Below are positions 61,194 to 64,000 of a DNA stretch of 64,000 nt, one piece after another (positions within the stretch are counted from its first letter, which is position 1; each line of letters opens with the position of its first letter). Where the stretch lies: contig CAWHYW010000022.1 in the NCBI GenBank assembly GCA_963833675.1, positions 310,001-374,000 of the forward strand, given 5' to 3'. The notes under the pieces are model-generated. The model did no database searches. It had not been told where the DNA came from and worked only from the letters and a program-made list of their open reading frames with translations. The stretch is from DASQDN01 sp963833675 (GTDB taxonomy: Bacteria; Acidobacteriota; Terriglobia; Bryobacterales; Bryobacteraceae). The translations under genes were made by a program, and so were the position numbers.

Positions 61194-64000
61194 CTAGAAC
61201 TTGTAGTGCAACCCGAGCTGAACGATGCGGGCCTGATTACCGTTTGCAAGCGCGCTGATTCGCCCAAAGTTCGCAACGCCGCGGCTTTGATTCGGGAGAG
61301 AGAAGTTCGCGTGATTCAAAAAGTTCAGAGCTTCCACGCGGAACTGCACACGCTGGCGCTCGTTGATCGCTACGTTCTTCAGGACTGACAAATCGGACAC
61401 AATCGCGCCGGGGCCGATCGCCACGGTGCGGCCTGAGTTGCCGAAAGTGTACTGGGCCGGCGCCGCAAACGAGGAAGGATCGAAAAAGCTTTCGGTGAGG
61501 ACGTTATTGCGCCAGTTCGGATTTTCGCTATAGGGGGCGACTACATCGGAACGAACGGTGGTTGCGGTTGGATAAATCGCCGCTGCATTGTTCTCGATCA
61601 CTCCGAATGGAGACCCGGTTCGCGCTTCGTAGATGATGGATGTCGACCAGCCGCCGACAATTTGGTTTACGAGGGCATTGCCGCTGTGCCATGCTCGCCC
61701 GGCTCCAAAAGGCAGTTCCCAGGTGGCGCTTCCAATGAAACGATGCGCGATGTGATTTCCGGATAGGCCGCGATCGGCTCGCCGATCGTACTGATTTGCG
61801 AATGCATTGTCGCCAGCGTTCCCTCCGATCTCATCCCGCGATTCGATATCATCGATCGCCTTGGACCAGGTGTAATTAGCGTTGAACTGGAGACCGTGGG
61901 AGAAGCGTTTCTCGACACGCAGATTCAAGCCGTGATAGTTCGAGTTGCCGATGGTAGGCGCGATGACGCGCACATCGGAAAATTGCGGAAAAGGCCGCAG
62001 AGCTTGCGCATTTCCGGGGCCGATGAGGTCCGGTTCGACCTGGTTGATGGTACGGCTTCCAGGCGCCGTCAGCTTGTGGCCCAGTGTGCTGAGATACCCG
62101 ATCTCGAAGACTGCATTGCCCGGCAGTTGGCGCTGAATGTTGAAGTTGAAGTTATATAGATAGGGAACAGCGCGGCCTTTGGGTTCGAAAAAGTCCACCG
62201 CCAGCGTCGGATTCTGGCCGGGAGTAACAGCGCCGTAACCGGGAACGAGAAGATCATTCGACGGCACGCTCACGGGGGGCAGACCGTCCTTCAAAAGAAA
62301 CGCAGGAGTTCGGCCACCATCGGGTGACACCACATCGCCTCGAATGCTGAATCCGATATTGGCGAGAATCGGTGTGGCCTGATCGTACTGGCCGACGTAG
62401 AGGACTCCCCCACCGCCACGAATTATCCATTTCTCCGTTGCACGATAGGCGAAGCCGACTCGCGGCCCGAAGTTGTTTTTGTCGAAGTTGTGAGCGTAAT
62501 CGCTAAGCCCGTTTCGCCCGGACCATGTGATCACTCCGGGAGTGTTACTTACCGGATTGATCGCAAAACGGTCAAACGAGTTCTGGCGATTGTCCTCCAG
62601 CTCTCGTCGTGGAGTGTCGAGATCCCAACGCAGCCCCAGGTTCAATGTCAGTTTCGGAGTAACTTTCCAATCTGTCTGGATGAAGGCGCCGAAAGCATTC
62701 GCACGCGTACGAAGCAGCAGCGCTTCCGCGCGTGAACCGCTCAGCGCCCATCCCGTGAGCAGCGAGGCAAGCGAATCACCCGTCGCGGTCTGGTTAAAAC
62801 CAAAAACACCACCGCCTGTTCCGGACCAGAGATCGGTATTGGTGGACCGGCGAAACTCTGCGCCGTATTTGATGGTGTGGGCGCCGCGAATGGTAGTCAC
62901 GGATGCCGTGTAGTGGTCTCCACGAATGGGTACCTGCAAACTCTCGTGATTTCCGGTTCCGAAGCCGGTTAGTCCCGGGATATTGATCTGCGGGAAGAAT
63001 CGATCATTGGTTCCCTTGATTCCAAGCTGCTGCGCCAGTCCGAGATCCGTACCTCCGGATTGTGCAATTGCTTTCCGTCGATCGTAGGAATAGCGCGCCT
63101 CAAGTGTGGTCGAAGGTGAGAAAGTGTGCTGCCAGGTTGCAGACCAGCTATAAAAACTCGTGTCACTCGTAGAGTTGTAGGGGTCAACTCCCGCCGTCGG
63201 ATACACGGGCGAGTTGATGGTATCGGAGTCATTCGCAAGGAATTGCCCATAAAAAGGAATCGCCCATAAATACGATCGTTCGTAGAGAACGAGTGGTCGA
63301 GTCGGGCGACCGCAACATTCGTCGTGGTGTTGATCGGTTGATTCGCACGGAAGTTATTGTTCCTGCTGCGCGCGCCTGACACGTTCGGAGCTGGATAGAG
63401 GGCCGCAATCGATGCTCCGACAGGATCGAGCCGGCTGGAGGGAATGATGTTGCCAGGAAACGGGGAGTTCGTTAGCGGATCGCGAACGACCGCTGTCCAA
63501 GCGGAGAAATCGCCTTGTGTTTCGGCAACGGTGGGAACGCTCGCGACCACGGTCTGCTGTCGCCGTACGAGCAACCCTTCGTAGTTTGCAAAAAAGAAAG
63601 TCTTGTCCTTGCGGATCGGGCCTCCGAGGCTTGCGCCGAACTGGTTGTAACGCAGGACAGGCTTCGAGGCGGCGAAGAAGTTACGAGCATCGAACTTGTC
63701 GTTCCGCAGGAACTCGTACAACGATCCGTGCAGCTCATTCGTTCCGGACTTGGTCGTCATCTGAAGTATCCGCCACCGGAACGGCCGAGCTCGGCTTTGT
63801 AGTTGCTGATTTCGACGTTCATTTCTTCGAGCGACTCGACGGGCGGATCGTAGACGAGTGTGGCAACGCCAAGAAGAATGTTTTGAGCGCTGCCACCATC
63901 GATCGTCCACATGGCGTTATTGCCGCGACCGCCGGCCATGGCGAAATTGGAGCCGGAGCCATTCTGGACGACGAAGCCATTCAATCTGGCGAGTTGCGCG
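61194..64000 (-). CDS. TonB-dependent receptor (Oar/carboxypeptidase-regulatory type), 5' end off-window, two frameshifts
   Basis: The minus strand holds one receptor in three frames. First (64000-~63768): AQLARLNGFVVQNGSGSNFAM, WTIDGGSAQNILLGV and KAELGRSGGGYF, the plug domain; then (~63768-~63255) TTKSGTNELHGSLYEFLRND and NYEGLLVRRQQTV; then (~63255-61194) YPTAGVDPYNSTSDTSFYS and a long barrel with HTIKYGAEFRRST, NLGLRWDLDTPRRE, FGPRVGFAYRATEK, ending in the aromatic barrel signature LGLHYKF. Both breaks are of the -1 type, each as if one base were missing; the A-run at 63251-63255 is one site. The large size and plug match Acidobacteriota outer-membrane receptors for polysaccharide fragments. 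The N-terminal carboxypeptidase-regulatory domain should lie beyond the window. Confidence 0.85.

Overview
The window looks like chromosomal sequence from a member of the Acidobacteriota, most likely near the Bryobacterales/Solibacter group. This is inferred from gene content, not from a database search: two planctomycete-type cytochrome c (DUF1549/DUF1553) plus DUF1501 pairs, a large carboxypeptidase-regulatory-type TonB receptor, several exported TIM-barrel or enolase-like sugar enzymes, hopanoid genes and a fused TrpEG. No rRNA, prophage or CRISPR array was seen. Two tRNAs are present.

Layout. 1-7 kb: an MCE/MlaD lipid-transport protein coupled to HpnK, a sugar isomerase, fused anthranilate synthase, small membrane ORFs and the hopanoid enzyme HpnE. 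7-10.7 kb: mnmG, two parS-like sites, parA and parB, then a tRNA-CAT. 10.8-11.1 kb: a promoter followed by a structured non-coding stretch I cannot assign. 11.1-21.4 kb: a cell-surface polysaccharide cluster (Wzt-type ABC ATPase, methyltransferase-coiled coil, GT2-GT4 fusion, four further GT2 enzymes, one GT4-like enzyme). 21.4-28.7 kb: alr, a Uma2 protein, then gyrB-dnaN-dnaA on the minus strand with DnaA-box-like sites (candidate oriC), and tRNA-Gly. 28.8-34.5 kb: metabolic genes (alditol oxidase-like, a broken GNAT, threonine dehydratase, an enolase-superfamily enzyme, a sugar isomerase). 34.6-37.6 kb: a tight three-gene operon of SBP-vWA protein, trypsin-like protease and Trypco1 protein, the strongest candidate for an uncharacterised system. 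37.7-48.2 kb: motAB, a cytochrome/DUF1501 pair, a multi-PAS/GAF histidine kinase and a NadD-like enzyme. 48.2-51.7 kb: dnaG-rpoD. 52.3-53.5 kb: a complete IS5-family element with 23-bp perfect inverted repeats. 53.7-64 kb: a TRIC channel and M20 hydrolase pair, a decayed gene, and an operon reading TonB receptor, cytochrome, DUF1501, ANTAR regulator.

Sequence quality. At least seven single-base frame breaks occur (parA, methyltransferase, GT2-GT4, one GT2, rpoD, and two in the TonB receptor), several of them in short homopolymers. Because rpoD is essential, I read most of these as residual assembly indels rather than biology. The affected genes are annotated over their full reconstructed span.
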